DNA from: Deltaproteobacteria bacterium
Lineage (GTDB): Bacteria > Myxococcota_A > UBA9160 > UBA4427
Length of the DNA: 64,000 bases
Assembly: GCA_029261855.1 (NCBI GenBank)
Contig: JAJDAN010000042.1
Coordinates: 124,001-188,000 of the forward strand
Direction of reading: 5' to 3'
In this document: positions 1-9,125 of the stretch, one piece after another
How the letters are laid out: every line of letters starts with the position of its first letter
Position numbering within the stretch: position 1 is the stretch's first letter
The notes under the pieces: generated by a model
Database searches by the model: none
What the model saw: only the letters and a program-made list of their open reading frames with translations
Told to the model about the DNA's origin: nothing
Program-made: the position numbers and the translations under genes

Positions 1-1499
1 CCCTTCGCCCCTTCCGTCGTCTCGCGAGCGGCCTGCCAGGCGCCCAGGATAGCGACCAGCGGCGAGCCGTCCGGGCCCGGGAGCGTGAGGCCGAGCAGGG
101 TGGCGACGGTGGGCGCGACATCGACCTGGGACATTCTCTGCACGCGCACGCCGGGCCGGACGCCGGCTCCCCACGCCACGAAGCCCACGTCGCTACCCGG
201 GCGGGTGGGGAGGTAGCCGCCGAGGCCCTTGCGCGGGGTGGCCTGGACGATCAGCCCTCGAGCGGTCTTGCCGATGCCGTAGCCCGACCCGCCCTCGAGG
301 CCGAACCAGGCTTCCGGGTCTGCGTCCAGGCGCAGCAGCTCGCTGGCGGGGACGACTCGAAACGCACGCGTGCGTTCCGCTTCTTCCTCGAGCGCCTGCC
401 GGGCCAGGATCGCGCTGTCCTCACTGTCGGCGTACACGACCCCTGCGCCGCCGTAGCTGCGCACGTAGGCGTCCCAGCTGCCGATCCCCGCCCCGAGGTG
501 CATGGGCGCCTGGGTGATCAGGCCGACCCGTTCGAGTGCGACGTTCGGGTAGACGACGGAATGGATCGGGAACAGCGCTCGATCTCCCACGACGATGAAG
601 GTCGTGGTGTCGAGGATCCCCTGAGCCGCGAAGCAGTCGACCATGCGACCGATCGCCTGATCCACCTGAGAGAGCGCGATTCGCTTGCCGTCGCTGTCCG
701 GTCCGTCCCGGGCGATTGCCGTCCCGCTGTTTTCGAACGCGAGCAGCCAGAGCCCGGGTGTCACGGGCTGGCGCGCGATCTCGCACGCGAGCTTCGCGAT
801 CAGCTCGTCCCGCAGCAGGGCGCTCGGCCACGGGATCTGCGCCAGGGTCGGGTCCATTCGGGCCAGCCGATCGAGCACCCAGGGGCTGGCCTCGCCGGAC
901 AGCAGCTCGAACCACCGGGCTTCGGGATCCCGGTCGGGAACGCCCATGTCCGGCAGCAGCAGCCGCACGTCCGCCCCGCGCGTCAGCGGCCAGTTGAGCG
1001 CAGTCGCCGGGATCCCGTTCGCCTCTGCGATGTCCCAGATGGGCGTCCCCTGGATCCGACCCTCGCGCGCAATGCCCCGGACGTGGAGCCCCTGCGGACC
1101 CATCACTTCGTCGCCGAGCACCCGATGCCGCACGGGCAGCAGACCCGTCGCGAGCGTCGCGTGCACCGGATACGGCGCAGCCGGCAACACCGGCGTCATC
1201 GCGTTCGCGTACGCGCCGCGGGCGGCCAGGGTTGCGAGGTTCGGCATCGGGGCGCCGATGCTGCGCACGATGCCCGAACCCGCGCCGTAGTCGGACGGCT
1301 GCAAGCCCGCGACGGAGATCAGGACTACTCGACTCGGCGCCCGGGCCGGTTCGGAACGCGTGATCACCGCACTCACCCCGGCGGCCGGCTTCGCGTCGGG
1401 CTTGGCGCCATCGCCCGCACAAGCGACCCCGCCCACCGCCAGGAACGCAACCAGCAACAGTGTGACGACGGAAGAGACGGTCGACCCGGAGCGTCGCAT
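1..1499 (-). CDS. Alkaline phosphatase superfamily / type I phosphodiesterase-like protein, probably catalytically degenerate (C-terminus runs off the left edge)
   Basis: Own translation of the minus strand from ATG at 1499: MRRSGSTVSS...RVVLISVAGLQPSDY...TPVLPAAPYPVHATLATGLLPVRH...TFIVVGDRALFPIHSVVYPN...KGLGGYLPTRPGSDVGFVAWG. Overall layout matches COG1524-type AP-superfamily proteins. Frame checked open to the window edge; start overlaps the stop of the next gene. Confidence 0.8.
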   Translation of the reverse strand, partial: MRRSGSTVSSVVTLLLVAFLAVGGVACAGDGAKPDAKPAAGVSAVITRSEPARAPSRVVLISVAGLQPSDYGAGSGIVRSIGAPMPNLATLAARGAYANAMTPVLPAAPYPVHATLATGLLPVRHRVLGDEVMGPQGLHVRGIAREGRIQGTPIWDIAEANGIPATALNWPLTRGADVRLLLPDMGVPDRDPEARWFELLSGEASPWVLDRLARMDPTLAQIPWPSALLRDELIAKLACEIARQPVTPGLWLLAFENSGTAIARDGPDSDGKRIALSQVDQAIGRMVDCFAAQGILDTTTFIVVGDRALFPIHSVVYPNVALERVGLITQAPMHLGAGIGSWDAYVRSYGGAGVVYADSEDSAILARQALEEEAERTRAFRVVPASELLRLDADPEAWFGLEGGSGYGIGKTARGLIVQATPRKGLGGYLPTRPGSDVGFVAWGAGVRPGVRVQRMSQVDVAPTVATLLGLTLPGPDGSPLVAILGAWQAARETTEGAK

Positions 1500-2458
1500 C
1501 AACGGAATACACCTTCCCGTTCGGCGAGGCCCCGCGCGAACATATCGGTGATCGACTTGCGGACGACGTCCACGTGCTTCTGGATGACGGCGTCCTCGTC
1601 CGACGGATCGCCCTCGAAGTGCAGCGGCTCGCCGAAGTAGAAGCGGTACTTGACGGGCATCGGCAACAGGCCGAGGGGCCCGAGCAGGGGAAAGGTGGGG
1701 GTGATCGGCGCCGCCGGTGCCCCCACCAGGCGGCCCAGGGATTCGAGGTTTGCGAGCCCCGGGTTCTGCTCTTCGGAACCGACGAGGGCGACGGGCACGA
1801 TGGGCGTGTTGGTCGACAACGCGAGGCGCAGGAAGCCGAGCCCGAAGCGCTGGAGCTGGTAGCGATCCGAGTACAGCTTGTTCATGCCACGAACGCCTTC
1901 GGGAAAGACCATCACGCATTCCCCGGCCTCGAGCATCTTGATGCAGTTCTCGGGTGTTCCGACCATGGAGCCCATGCGAGCCGCCATCTCGCTGATGAAC
2001 GGCAGCTCCGACACCCAGTACTCGGCCATCGCGCGAGCCACTCGCGGCGGATCGGCCTCGAGCAGCATCGACATCGACAACATCATGCCGTCGAAGGGAA
2101 GCTGCCCGGCGTGGTTGCAGATGAGCAGCACGCGCCCGTCGGGCACGCGGTCGATGTCGTGGTTCTCGACGCGGAAGTAGTAGCGGTAGAGCAACGCCGA
2201 GGGCAGCGATCCCTTGCGGAAGGTCTCCGGGTGGAAGCCGTAGCGATCGAAGCCGTAGTCGTTGAGCGCGATCGGGATGCCGTCCACCCGGTCCTCGATC
2301 TCTTCCTGCAGTCGGCGTACCGCCATGGGCTGGAAGGCGCCGACCAGGTCCGTGAGCGTGGATAGGATCCCGGTGGGCCGCCGACGCTGGCGCAGGGCCT
2401 TCGCCCGCCGGCGTCCGGGCGCGTCGTCCTTGCGGACTGCGGATTTTCGGTCAGCCAT
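1499..2458 (-). CDS. Lysophospholipid/glycerol acyltransferase family protein (PlsC/MGAT-like)
   Basis: 319 aa; motifs NHAGQLPFDG, VMVFPEGVRG, PIVPVALVGSEEQ. Confidence 0.88.
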   Translation of the reverse strand: MADRKSAVRKDDAPGRRRAKALRQRRRPTGILSTLTDLVGAFQPMAVRRLQEEIEDRVDGIPIALNDYGFDRYGFHPETFRKGSLPSALLYRYYFRVENHDIDRVPDGRVLLICNHAGQLPFDGMMLSMSMLLEADPPRVARAMAEYWVSELPFISEMAARMGSMVGTPENCIKMLEAGECVMVFPEGVRGMNKLYSDRYQLQRFGLGFLRLALSTNTPIVPVALVGSEEQNPGLANLESLGRLVGAPAAPITPTFPLLGPLGLLPMPVKYRFYFGEPLHFEGDPSDEDAVIQKHVDVVRKSITDMFARGLAEREGVFR

Positions 2459-2545
2459 CCCTCACCTCTTTACTCGCTTGCGGCGCCCTTCTCGCTTGCG
2501 GCGCCTTCGTCGTCCGCCGAGTTGCCGTCCGCTGCGGCTCGCCCG

Positions 2546-3469
2546 TCACTCCCGGATGCTCGCGAAGATCTCGGGCAGACCGTACTTGCAGCGGAACCCG
2601 GTCGCTTCCGCGAAGCGACTGCCGTCGAGTGACACGGGGTACTTCAGGAAGTCGAGCAGGCCGGCGGGGTACGGCAACATCCCGAAGCGGAACAGACGCC
2701 CGAACAGCCAGCGCGCCGGGGGATCGGGGATGGGCCAGGCCGTGCCGCCCGTCTCCTCGATGGCCGTGTGCAGCGGCACCTCGCCGGGGCCGACCACGTT
2801 GAACACCCCCTGGAGCTGGTGGTCGACGGCCAGGGTCATCGCCTCGGCCAGATCATTTTCGTGAATGAAGGGGATCATCGGGTCGAAGCCCAGCACCGTG
2901 GGGACGCGCCGCTGGCGCAGGTATTCGCGCACCATGCTTGGCACGCGCGGACCCAGCGTGCTGACGGGACGAATCACGCTGGTGCGCAGCTCCGGACGGC
3001 GCCAGATGTTCGTCGAGACCAGGCTGTCGACCTCCACGAGATCGCGGATTTCGGGGTAGTTGCGGCTGGCGGACAGCGGCGTCTCTTCGTCCATCTGGTA
3101 GGGGTTCTCCGGGAACGCCCCGTACACGTAGCCGCTCGACAGCACGACCAGATGACGGACGCCGTACTTCACGCAGTGGTCGAGCAGAAGACGCGTGCCG
3201 CCGACGTTGACCGAGTGACGCTCGCGGTCCGATGCGCGGAAGTGCCGCACGAATCCCATGTGCACCACGGCGTCGGGCCGCGTGGTCCGCACGACGTCTT
3301 CGAACTTCCGCTTCCGCAAATCCACGACGTGGGTGTCGATCCCTCGGGGGCTACTCTTCCAGCGAGAAGTGTCGACACCCGTCACCGCGTACCGGTCCGA
3401 GAGCCGGCGCGCGACCAGACGGCCCAGGCCACCCGCCACCCCGGTCACTAGAACTTTTTCCACTGCCAC
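2546..3469 (-). CDS. NAD-dependent epimerase/dehydratase (extended SDR)
   Basis: 307 aa; N-terminal GVAGGLGRLVARRL Rossmann motif, SSGYVYG active-site region. Confidence 0.88.
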   Translation of the reverse strand: MAVEKVLVTGVAGGLGRLVARRLSDRYAVTGVDTSRWKSSPRGIDTHVVDLRKRKFEDVVRTTRPDAVVHMGFVRHFRASDRERHSVNVGGTRLLLDHCVKYGVRHLVVLSSGYVYGAFPENPYQMDEETPLSASRNYPEIRDLVEVDSLVSTNIWRRPELRTSVIRPVSTLGPRVPSMVREYLRQRRVPTVLGFDPMIPFIHENDLAEAMTLAVDHQLQGVFNVVGPGEVPLHTAIEETGGTAWPIPDPPARWLFGRLFRFGMLPYPAGLLDFLKYPVSLDGSRFAEATGFRCKYGLPEIFASIRE

Positions 3470-3558
3470 TCCGATGACTTACAGAAGGCCGACGAGCCTT
3501 CCAGCCTGAGTTTCGTAATCTAACGCCGAATTCCCGCGAGCACTCCCCCCGGAGGGAT

Positions 3559-4284
3559 GTGGTGGTCGAGCAATCGCCCCGCTTCGAAGAGCTGAAGGTG
3601 CGTCTCCCCGAGCCGGTTTCCGGCGTCGACGAGATTACGACCGTGCTCGGCATCCCCGAATGGTGGCCGACGGGGTCCCGGGTGGCCGTTGCCATCGCAC
3701 ACGGCTCCGCGAGCAACATGGACGACCCGGTCATCGTCGAGCTGGCCGAGCGCCTCACGCGCCGCAAGTTCCTGACCCTGCGATTCAACTTCCCGTTCGG
3801 CGAGGCGGGTAAGAAAAGCGGTGCCGATTCGATGGAAGTCATGGAACGGGGTTTTCGCGCGGCGCTGTCGGTGTTCGGGCGCGACACCACCCAGGCGCCC
3901 GCGCACCTGGTGCTCGGCGGCAAGGGAACCGGTGCCGGCGTCGCGGCCCAACTCGCGACCGCGCGTCTGCGCCTCGCTGGCCTTTTCGCTCTCGGGTACC
4001 CCCTGCACCCCCAGGACAAACCCCAGAAGGCGAACGCCGAGGCTCTCTACCGCATCACCGCGCCGATGCTGTTCATCCAGGGCACCCGCGACCGCCGTTG
4101 TGACGTCGAGACGCTGCGCGAGACCCTGCGCGGGGTCGGCGCCTCCACCCGGCTCCACGTGTGCGAAGACGCCGACCAGAACTTCAAGGCGCCCAAGCGG
4201 TCCCTGCGCAGCGAAGAAGACATCCGCAGCGAAGCCTTCGACGTCCTGTACGACTGGCTGGAAACCATCACCGGCGAGGTCTGA
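3559..4284 (+). CDS. Alpha/beta hydrolase family protein (KANL3/Tex30-like)
   Basis: 241 aa; AHGSASNMDDP, LVLGGKGTGAGVAAQLA, MLFIQGTRDRRCDVE motifs. Confidence 0.8.
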   Translation: MVVEQSPRFEELKVRLPEPVSGVDEITTVLGIPEWWPTGSRVAVAIAHGSASNMDDPVIVELAERLTRRKFLTLRFNFPFGEAGKKSGADSMEVMERGFRAALSVFGRDTTQAPAHLVLGGKGTGAGVAAQLATARLRLAGLFALGYPLHPQDKPQKANAEALYRITAPMLFIQGTRDRRCDVETLRETLRGVGASTRLHVCEDADQNFKAPKRSLRSEEDIRSEAFDVLYDWLETITGEV

Positions 4285-4289
4285 GCGGC

Positions 4290-4625
4290 GTGTCCGAGGC
4301 AAGCTGGCACGACCTGGGACCCGCAGCGGACTTCCCGGATGACAAGCTCCACGGGCGTCTCATCAAGGGCGTCCGTCTCTGCTACGGCCGCGTCGGGGAA
4401 CGCTTCTTCGCCATCGACGACACCTGTCCCCACGCGGGGGGAAGCCTCACCGAGGGCATGCTCGACGGCGACCTGGTGATCTGTCCCCTCCATGCCTGGG
4501 CCTTCGAAAGTGCCAGCGGACGCTGCGTCGACGACCCGGCCTGCTCCGTTTCCGCCTACCCGGTCCGTGTCGAGGGGGGCATCGTCCAGGTCCAGATCGA
4601 GGAGAGAAGCCGTGCCGAACGCTGA
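4290..4625 (+). CDS. Rieske [2Fe-2S] domain protein
   Basis: GTG start at 4290 just after the upstream stop; CPHAGGSLTEGMLDGDLVICPLHAW (CxH...CxxH Rieske ligands). Confidence 0.88.
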   Translation: MSEASWHDLGPAADFPDDKLHGRLIKGVRLCYGRVGERFFAIDDTCPHAGGSLTEGMLDGDLVICPLHAWAFESASGRCVDDPACSVSAYPVRVEGGIVQVQIEERSRAER

Positions 4626-5325
4626 GAACGCCGAAAGCGACCTCTACTTCCGCCAGACCGCCGTCGGCGAGATGGCGAACTTCGCCTACCTGCTGGGCAG
4701 CCTCAGCACGCGCGAGGCGCTGATCGTCGACCCGGCCTGGGAGGTGGATGCCCTGCTCGACCAGGCCGCCGCCGACGGTATGAAGGTCGTGGGTGCCCTC
4801 GTCACCCACTATCACCAGGACCACGTGGGCGGCTCGCTGTTCGGGCACTCGATCGAGGGGCTGGACCGCCTGATGGAACGCAACCCCGTGCCGATCCACG
4901 TCAACAAGCACGAAGCCGCGGGGCTCGTGCAGGTGACGGGCGTGTCCCAGGGCGACCTCGACATCCACGAGGGCGGCGATGTGATCGAAGTCGGCGGCAT
5001 CCGCACCCGCCTGCTTCACACCCCCGGCCACACGCCGGGCTCCCAGTGCTTCCTGGTGGAAGAGACCGACCGCGCCGGTCAGCTGGTTTCGGGAGACACG
5101 CTCTTCCTCGGCAGCTGCGGGCGCGTCGATCTCCCCGGCAGCAACCCCGAGGACATGTACCACTCGCTCACGACGACCCTGAAGCGCCTGCCGGACGACA
5201 CGGTCCTCTACCCCGGGCACCTGTACTCGGCCGACGCACAGTCGACCATGGGCGAGCAGAAGCGAAGCAACCCCTTCCTGCGAGTCACCTCGCTGGAGAT
5301 GTTCCTGGGGTTCATGGGCGTCTGA
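4612..5325 (+). CDS. MBL-fold metallo-hydrolase (glyoxalase II/ETHE1-like)
   Basis: THYHQDHVGG metal-binding motif, HTPGHTPGSQ, SGDTLF, YPGH; GTG start at 4612. Confidence 0.9.
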   Translation: MPNAENAESDLYFRQTAVGEMANFAYLLGSLSTREALIVDPAWEVDALLDQAAADGMKVVGALVTHYHQDHVGGSLFGHSIEGLDRLMERNPVPIHVNKHEAAGLVQVTGVSQGDLDIHEGGDVIEVGGIRTRLLHTPGHTPGSQCFLVEETDRAGQLVSGDTLFLGSCGRVDLPGSNPEDMYHSLTTTLKRLPDDTVLYPGHLYSADAQSTMGEQKRSNPFLRVTSLEMFLGFMGV

Positions 5326-5364
5326 TCGGGCGTCTGATCAGGCGTCTGGCTCGGCGTCCGACCC
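5317..5364. repeat. 12-bp tandem repeat (4 units) overlapping the stop codon of the MBL-fold gene
   Basis: GGCGTCTGATCG/GGCGTCTGATCA/GGCGTCTGGCTC/GGCGTCCGACCC starting at 5317, 5329, 5341, 5353. Confidence 0.9.
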
Positions 5365-5915
5365 TACTTCTTCTTCGGCGCGTCCGCGGGCTTGCCTCCG
5401 ACGATGATCTCACCCCGCAGGCGAGCGCGCGCCTGATTGTGCGGGTTCACCATCGAGCCCGAGGGCCGCTTGAGGATGTACTCGTAGCGGCCGGGCTTGA
5501 GCTCGCAGAAGCTCGCGAACTCGCCGGGCTGGATCGGCGCGGACTTGAGCTCGTCCTCGACGATCGAGAAGTTGACCAGGCTGTGGCAGATCATGTCCCG
5601 GGCCACTTCGCGCTCGAAGACGATCACGGTCGGGTTCGACGCGTAGCTGATCCAGGCCACCAGCTGGCCTTCCTTCAGGGACACCGACCGCGGGCTGATG
5701 CTCTGGTCGGTGATGAGGACGACCTTGTGGCTCGACTGGCGATAGTCGGGGCTGAGCTGCGGAATGTTGCCCGGCGTGTCGTAGGGGATCTCGGTGGGGC
5801 GCGTGTCCTCAGCCGAGGCGGTCCCGACTGCCATCAGCAGCACGGCGGCCAGGCCCAAGGCCCCGACGCATGCGGCGATCCGAGTCCGGGTTCGAGCGAA
5901 GCGATGGGATGACAT
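5364..5915 (-). CDS. Secreted cupredoxin-like protein
   Basis: 183 aa with signal peptide; VVLITDQSISPRSVSLKEGQLVAWISYASNPTVIVFE...FCELKPGRYEYIL resembles plastocyanin-like folds. Confidence 0.65.
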   Translation of the reverse strand: MSSHRFARTRTRIAACVGALGLAAVLLMAVGTASAEDTRPTEIPYDTPGNIPQLSPDYRQSSHKVVLITDQSISPRSVSLKEGQLVAWISYASNPTVIVFEREVARDMICHSLVNFSIVEDELKSAPIQPGEFASFCELKPGRYEYILKRPSGSMVNPHNQARARLRGEIIVGGKPADAPKKK

Positions 5916-6068
5916 GGGGTGGCGCCTCCAGAAGGCCGGTGTGGGTCGGCGGGACCCGGGGGACTGCGCCCTTATACCATAGTCGACGCAGGCTTAGGGC
6001 GGCATTCGCCGCCCGGGGCCGACCCCGCCCTCGACGGGAAACAACTACGCGACTCCGCGCTCGCCGCG

Positions 6069-6097
6069 TTGAAATCGCCGGACCCGTCTTGTAGGGT
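6069..6097 (+). promoter_or_regulatory. Candidate sigma70-type promoter upstream of etfB
   Basis: TTGAAA (6069-6074), 17-bp spacer, TAGGGT (6092-6097). Confidence 0.4.
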
Positions 6098-6336
6098 CTT
6101 TCCGCCTTTTCCGGTGATCCCACAAGGGGTTCCCGGAACGCGAGATCCGAATCCCACGTGCCACAGAGCCGAAGCGCGACGAGAGACCCGCTCCTGACCG
6201 CCTCGTGGCGGCAGGAAGCCACGGGATCCCTCGCTGCGACTCCCGACGCAACCCCGATCGCGGATAGAGAAGAAACGACGCGCTGAAAGACAGCCGCCCC
6301 CCTTCCCTGCCCATAATACTCCGGAGGCCACGCCCC

Positions 6337-7110
6337 ATGAAGGTCATGGTGTGCCTGAAGCAGGTCCCCCATCAGGACGCGAAGCTCGACATCAATTCCG
6401 ATGGGACCTGGATTCAAGAAGACAACATCAAGTTCGAGATCAACAGCTACGACACCTACGCCCTCGAAGAGGCGCTCCGCATCAAGGACGCCGACGCCGA
6501 CACCGAGGTAGTCGTTGTCTCCATCGGTCCGGATCGCGTCACGCAGGCGCTCCGCACCGCCCTGGGCATGGGCGCTGACCGCGCGGTCCACGTGAACGAC
6601 GCCGAAGCATTCGGCTCGGACGCGTTGTGCGTCGCAAAGGTGCTGGCTGCCGTCGCCAAGGCAGAGAGCCCCGACCTGATCTTCACCGGTCTGATGACGG
6701 ACGACGGCAATTCGTCTGCCGTCCCGCCGATGCTGGCCGAACTGATCGACGTCCCCTCGGCAACCGGCGTCCTCCACACCGAGGCAGCCAACGGCTCGCT
6801 CAAGGTGGAGCGCGAGCTCGAGGGTGGAGCCATCGAGGTCGTCGAGCTGCCGAAGCCCTGCCTGGCCTCGATCCAGACCGGCGCCAATCAGGTCCGCTAC
6901 GCGTCGCTCAAGGGCATCATGCAGGCGAAGAAGAAGCCGATCGACGTCAAGACGGCCGCAGACCTGGGGGTCTCGGACGTCGCCAGCAAGGCGACGATCG
7001 ACAAGGTCTACTCGCCGCCGAAGAACGCGACCGCGGACATCCTTTCTGGCAGCACCGATGAGATCGTTTCCGGCCTCATGGGCAAGATCAAGGAGCTCGG
7101 GGTCCTGTAA
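6337..7110 (+). CDS. etfB: Electron transfer flavoprotein subunit beta
   Basis: MKVMVCLKQVPHQDAKLDINSDG..., EtfB-type sequence; followed by etfA. Confidence 0.95.
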   Translation: MKVMVCLKQVPHQDAKLDINSDGTWIQEDNIKFEINSYDTYALEEALRIKDADADTEVVVVSIGPDRVTQALRTALGMGADRAVHVNDAEAFGSDALCVAKVLAAVAKAESPDLIFTGLMTDDGNSSAVPPMLAELIDVPSATGVLHTEAANGSLKVERELEGGAIEVVELPKPCLASIQTGANQVRYASLKGIMQAKKKPIDVKTAADLGVSDVASKATIDKVYSPPKNATADILSGSTDEIVSGLMGKIKELGVL

Positions 7111-7142
7111 AGGGGCCGCCGCAGCCAAGGAGAAGAGTATCC

Positions 7143-8102
7143 ATGAGCAACATCCTCATCGTTGCAGAGACCCAGAACGGAGCGATCCGCGAGTGCAGCT
7201 ACGAGCTGGTCACGCTCGCGCAGTCGCTCGGTGGAACCGTCAAGAGCCTCGTGATCGGAAGCGGCGTGGGCGACCTCGCCAGTCAGTTCGCGGGCAAGGG
7301 CGGCGGCGAGACCTTCGTCGCCGACGACGCAGCCTTCGCGAACTACAGCGTGGACGCGTGGAACAAGGCGATCCGCGCCGGCGTCGAGGCATCGGGTGCC
7401 GACGTCGTGCTGATCTCGAACACGCCCCAGGGCTGGGACGTCGCGCCGCGCATCGCCGCGGGGCTCGACGTCGCGTTCGTCAGTGACTGCTTCAACGCCG
7501 AGGACCAGGGCGGCAAGCTCGTGTGCTTCCGCCGGGTCTTCAACGGCAAGCTCGACGCGCAGGTCACCTGCGGCGCCGGGAAGGCCGTCCTGACGGTGCA
7601 GCCGGGGTCCAAGGAGCCGTTCTCGGGCTCTGGAGACGGCAGCACGACGGCGCTCTCCGTCGATCTTTCGGGCGTTCGCAGCAAGTTCGTCGAGATCAAG
7701 CAGGCCGAGTCGACGGGTATCGACTTGACCAAGGCCGACGTGGTCGTGTCCGGCGGACGCGGCGTGGGCGATCCGGAGAAGTTCCCGGAGGTGATCCTGC
7801 CCCTCGCCAACGCACTCGGCGGTGCAATGGGTGCTTCGCGCCCCGTGGTGGATGCCGGATGGTTGCCCCACGCGCACCAGGTCGGATCGTCCGGTCAGGT
7901 GGTGACGCCGAAGCTCTACATCGCCTGCGGTATCTCCGGTGCCATCCAGCACCTCGTGGGCATGAAGAACTCGAACTACATCATCGCCATCAACAAGGAC
8001 AAGGACGCGCCCATCTTCGAGGTCGCGAACCTCGGTGTGGTCGGAGACCTGTTCGAGATCGTGCCCGCGCTGACTGCGGCAGTGAAGGCCGCAAAGGGCT
8101 GA
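7143..8102 (+). CDS. etfA: Electron transfer flavoprotein subunit alpha
   Basis: 319 aa; VSGGRGVGDPEKF, SRPVVDAGWLPHAHQVGSSGQVVTPKLYIACGISGAIQH. Confidence 0.95.
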   Translation: MSNILIVAETQNGAIRECSYELVTLAQSLGGTVKSLVIGSGVGDLASQFAGKGGGETFVADDAAFANYSVDAWNKAIRAGVEASGADVVLISNTPQGWDVAPRIAAGLDVAFVSDCFNAEDQGGKLVCFRRVFNGKLDAQVTCGAGKAVLTVQPGSKEPFSGSGDGSTTALSVDLSGVRSKFVEIKQAESTGIDLTKADVVVSGGRGVGDPEKFPEVILPLANALGGAMGASRPVVDAGWLPHAHQVGSSGQVVTPKLYIACGISGAIQHLVGMKNSNYIIAINKDKDAPIFEVANLGVVGDLFEIVPALTAAVKAAKG

Positions 8103-8155
8103 GCGATACAGCGTTCGAACTCGAACGCACCGGGTACGACGAAAGCGCCACATCG

Positions 8156-8190
8156 AAAGGCCCGCGACGGCGACGTCGCGGGCCTTTTTC
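8156..8190 (+). terminator. Rho-independent terminator downstream of etfBA
   Basis: AAAGGCCCGCGAC-GGCGAC-GTCGCGGGCCTTT perfect 13-bp stem followed by Ts. Confidence 0.92.
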
Positions 8191-8210
8191 GTCGCGATCG
8201 GCGTATTCCG

Positions 8211-8239
8211 TTGACAGCGGGGGCGCCGCCGCATACCTG
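8211..8239 (+). promoter_or_regulatory. Candidate sigma70 promoter for the ParA operon
   Basis: TTGACA (8211-8216), 17-bp spacer, TACCTG (8234-8239), 29 bp before the ATG at 8268. Confidence 0.6.
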
Positions 8240-8267
8240 TGGAGTCAACCCCCGGATCGAGTGCGAC

Positions 8268-9125
8268 ATGACTCGACGCATTGCCTTCATCAACGAGAAG
8301 GGGGGGAGTGGCAAGACCACCCTGGTCGCCAACATTGCCTCCCACCTCGCCATGGAACGTGGCCGGCGCACGCTGGCCATCGATATGGATCCCCAGGGCC
8401 AGCTCGGAAAGGTGCTGGGGCTCGATGTCCGCAAGCCCCGCGGCAGCTCCATCGAGCTTCTGGTCGATAGCCTGCTCGGCGATTCGTCCCGCCCGGACGC
8501 CCCGGAAACGGGGGCTCTTCGCCGCGCGCTTCCCATCCAACACACGCGCATCCCGCGCCTGGACGTGATCGTCGCCAACAAGGCGCTGGCTCTCGCGCCC
8601 GGTCTGGCAGACGCGACGCAGGAAACCGGGGACCGCGCTCCCGAACGGCGTCTCGCGCAAAATCTCGACTTGTCACGCGAAGCTCATGCGTACGACTTCG
8701 TGCTGTTCGACGCACCGCCTTCGTTTGGGGCGCTCACCCTGAGCGTCCTGTTGGCTTGCGAGGAAGTGGTGGTGCCGGTGCCCCTGACGTTTCTGGCCAT
8801 CGATGGATTCGCCGAGCTGCTGCGGACGATGGCCATGGTGCGGACACGCTACGGCCACCGGGCGCTCCGGGTGAGCATGGTCGTCCCGACCTTCTACCGG
8901 CGGACCCGCATGGCCCACGAGATCCTCGAGAAGCTCACCACGCGCTTCCCCAAGGAGATCGCCCAGACGATCGTCGGCTTCCACGTCAAGATCGACGAGG
9001 CCCAGTCGCACGGCCTCTCCATCTTCGAGTACGCGCCGCGGGACAAGGGCGCCGTCGTGATGGCCGCTCTCGCCGAAGAGCTCGAAGCCCGCGACCCCCG
9101 CACGAACACTGGAGACCCCGCCTGA
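8268..9125 (+). CDS. ParA/Soj-family ATPase (orphan)
   Basis: MTRRIAFINEKGGSGKTTLVANIASHLA deviant Walker A, IDMDPQGQLGKVLG, LFDAPPSFG. Confidence 0.93.
   Translation: MTRRIAFINEKGGSGKTTLVANIASHLAMERGRRTLAIDMDPQGQLGKVLGLDVRKPRGSSIELLVDSLLGDSSRPDAPETGALRRALPIQHTRIPRLDVIVANKALALAPGLADATQETGDRAPERRLAQNLDLSREAHAYDFVLFDAPPSFGALTLSVLLACEEVVVPVPLTFLAIDGFAELLRTMAMVRTRYGHRALRVSMVVPTFYRRTRMAHEILEKLTTRFPKEIAQTIVGFHVKIDEAQSHGLSIFEYAPRDKGAVVMAALAEELEARDPRTNTGDPA

Noticed and set aside
6180-6230. Possible riboswitch or leader hairpin upstream of etfB (CGTGGC-GGCAGGAA-GCCACG)
   Set aside because: Only a 6-bp stem with no recognisable riboswitch core; it could be chance in a GC-rich region.
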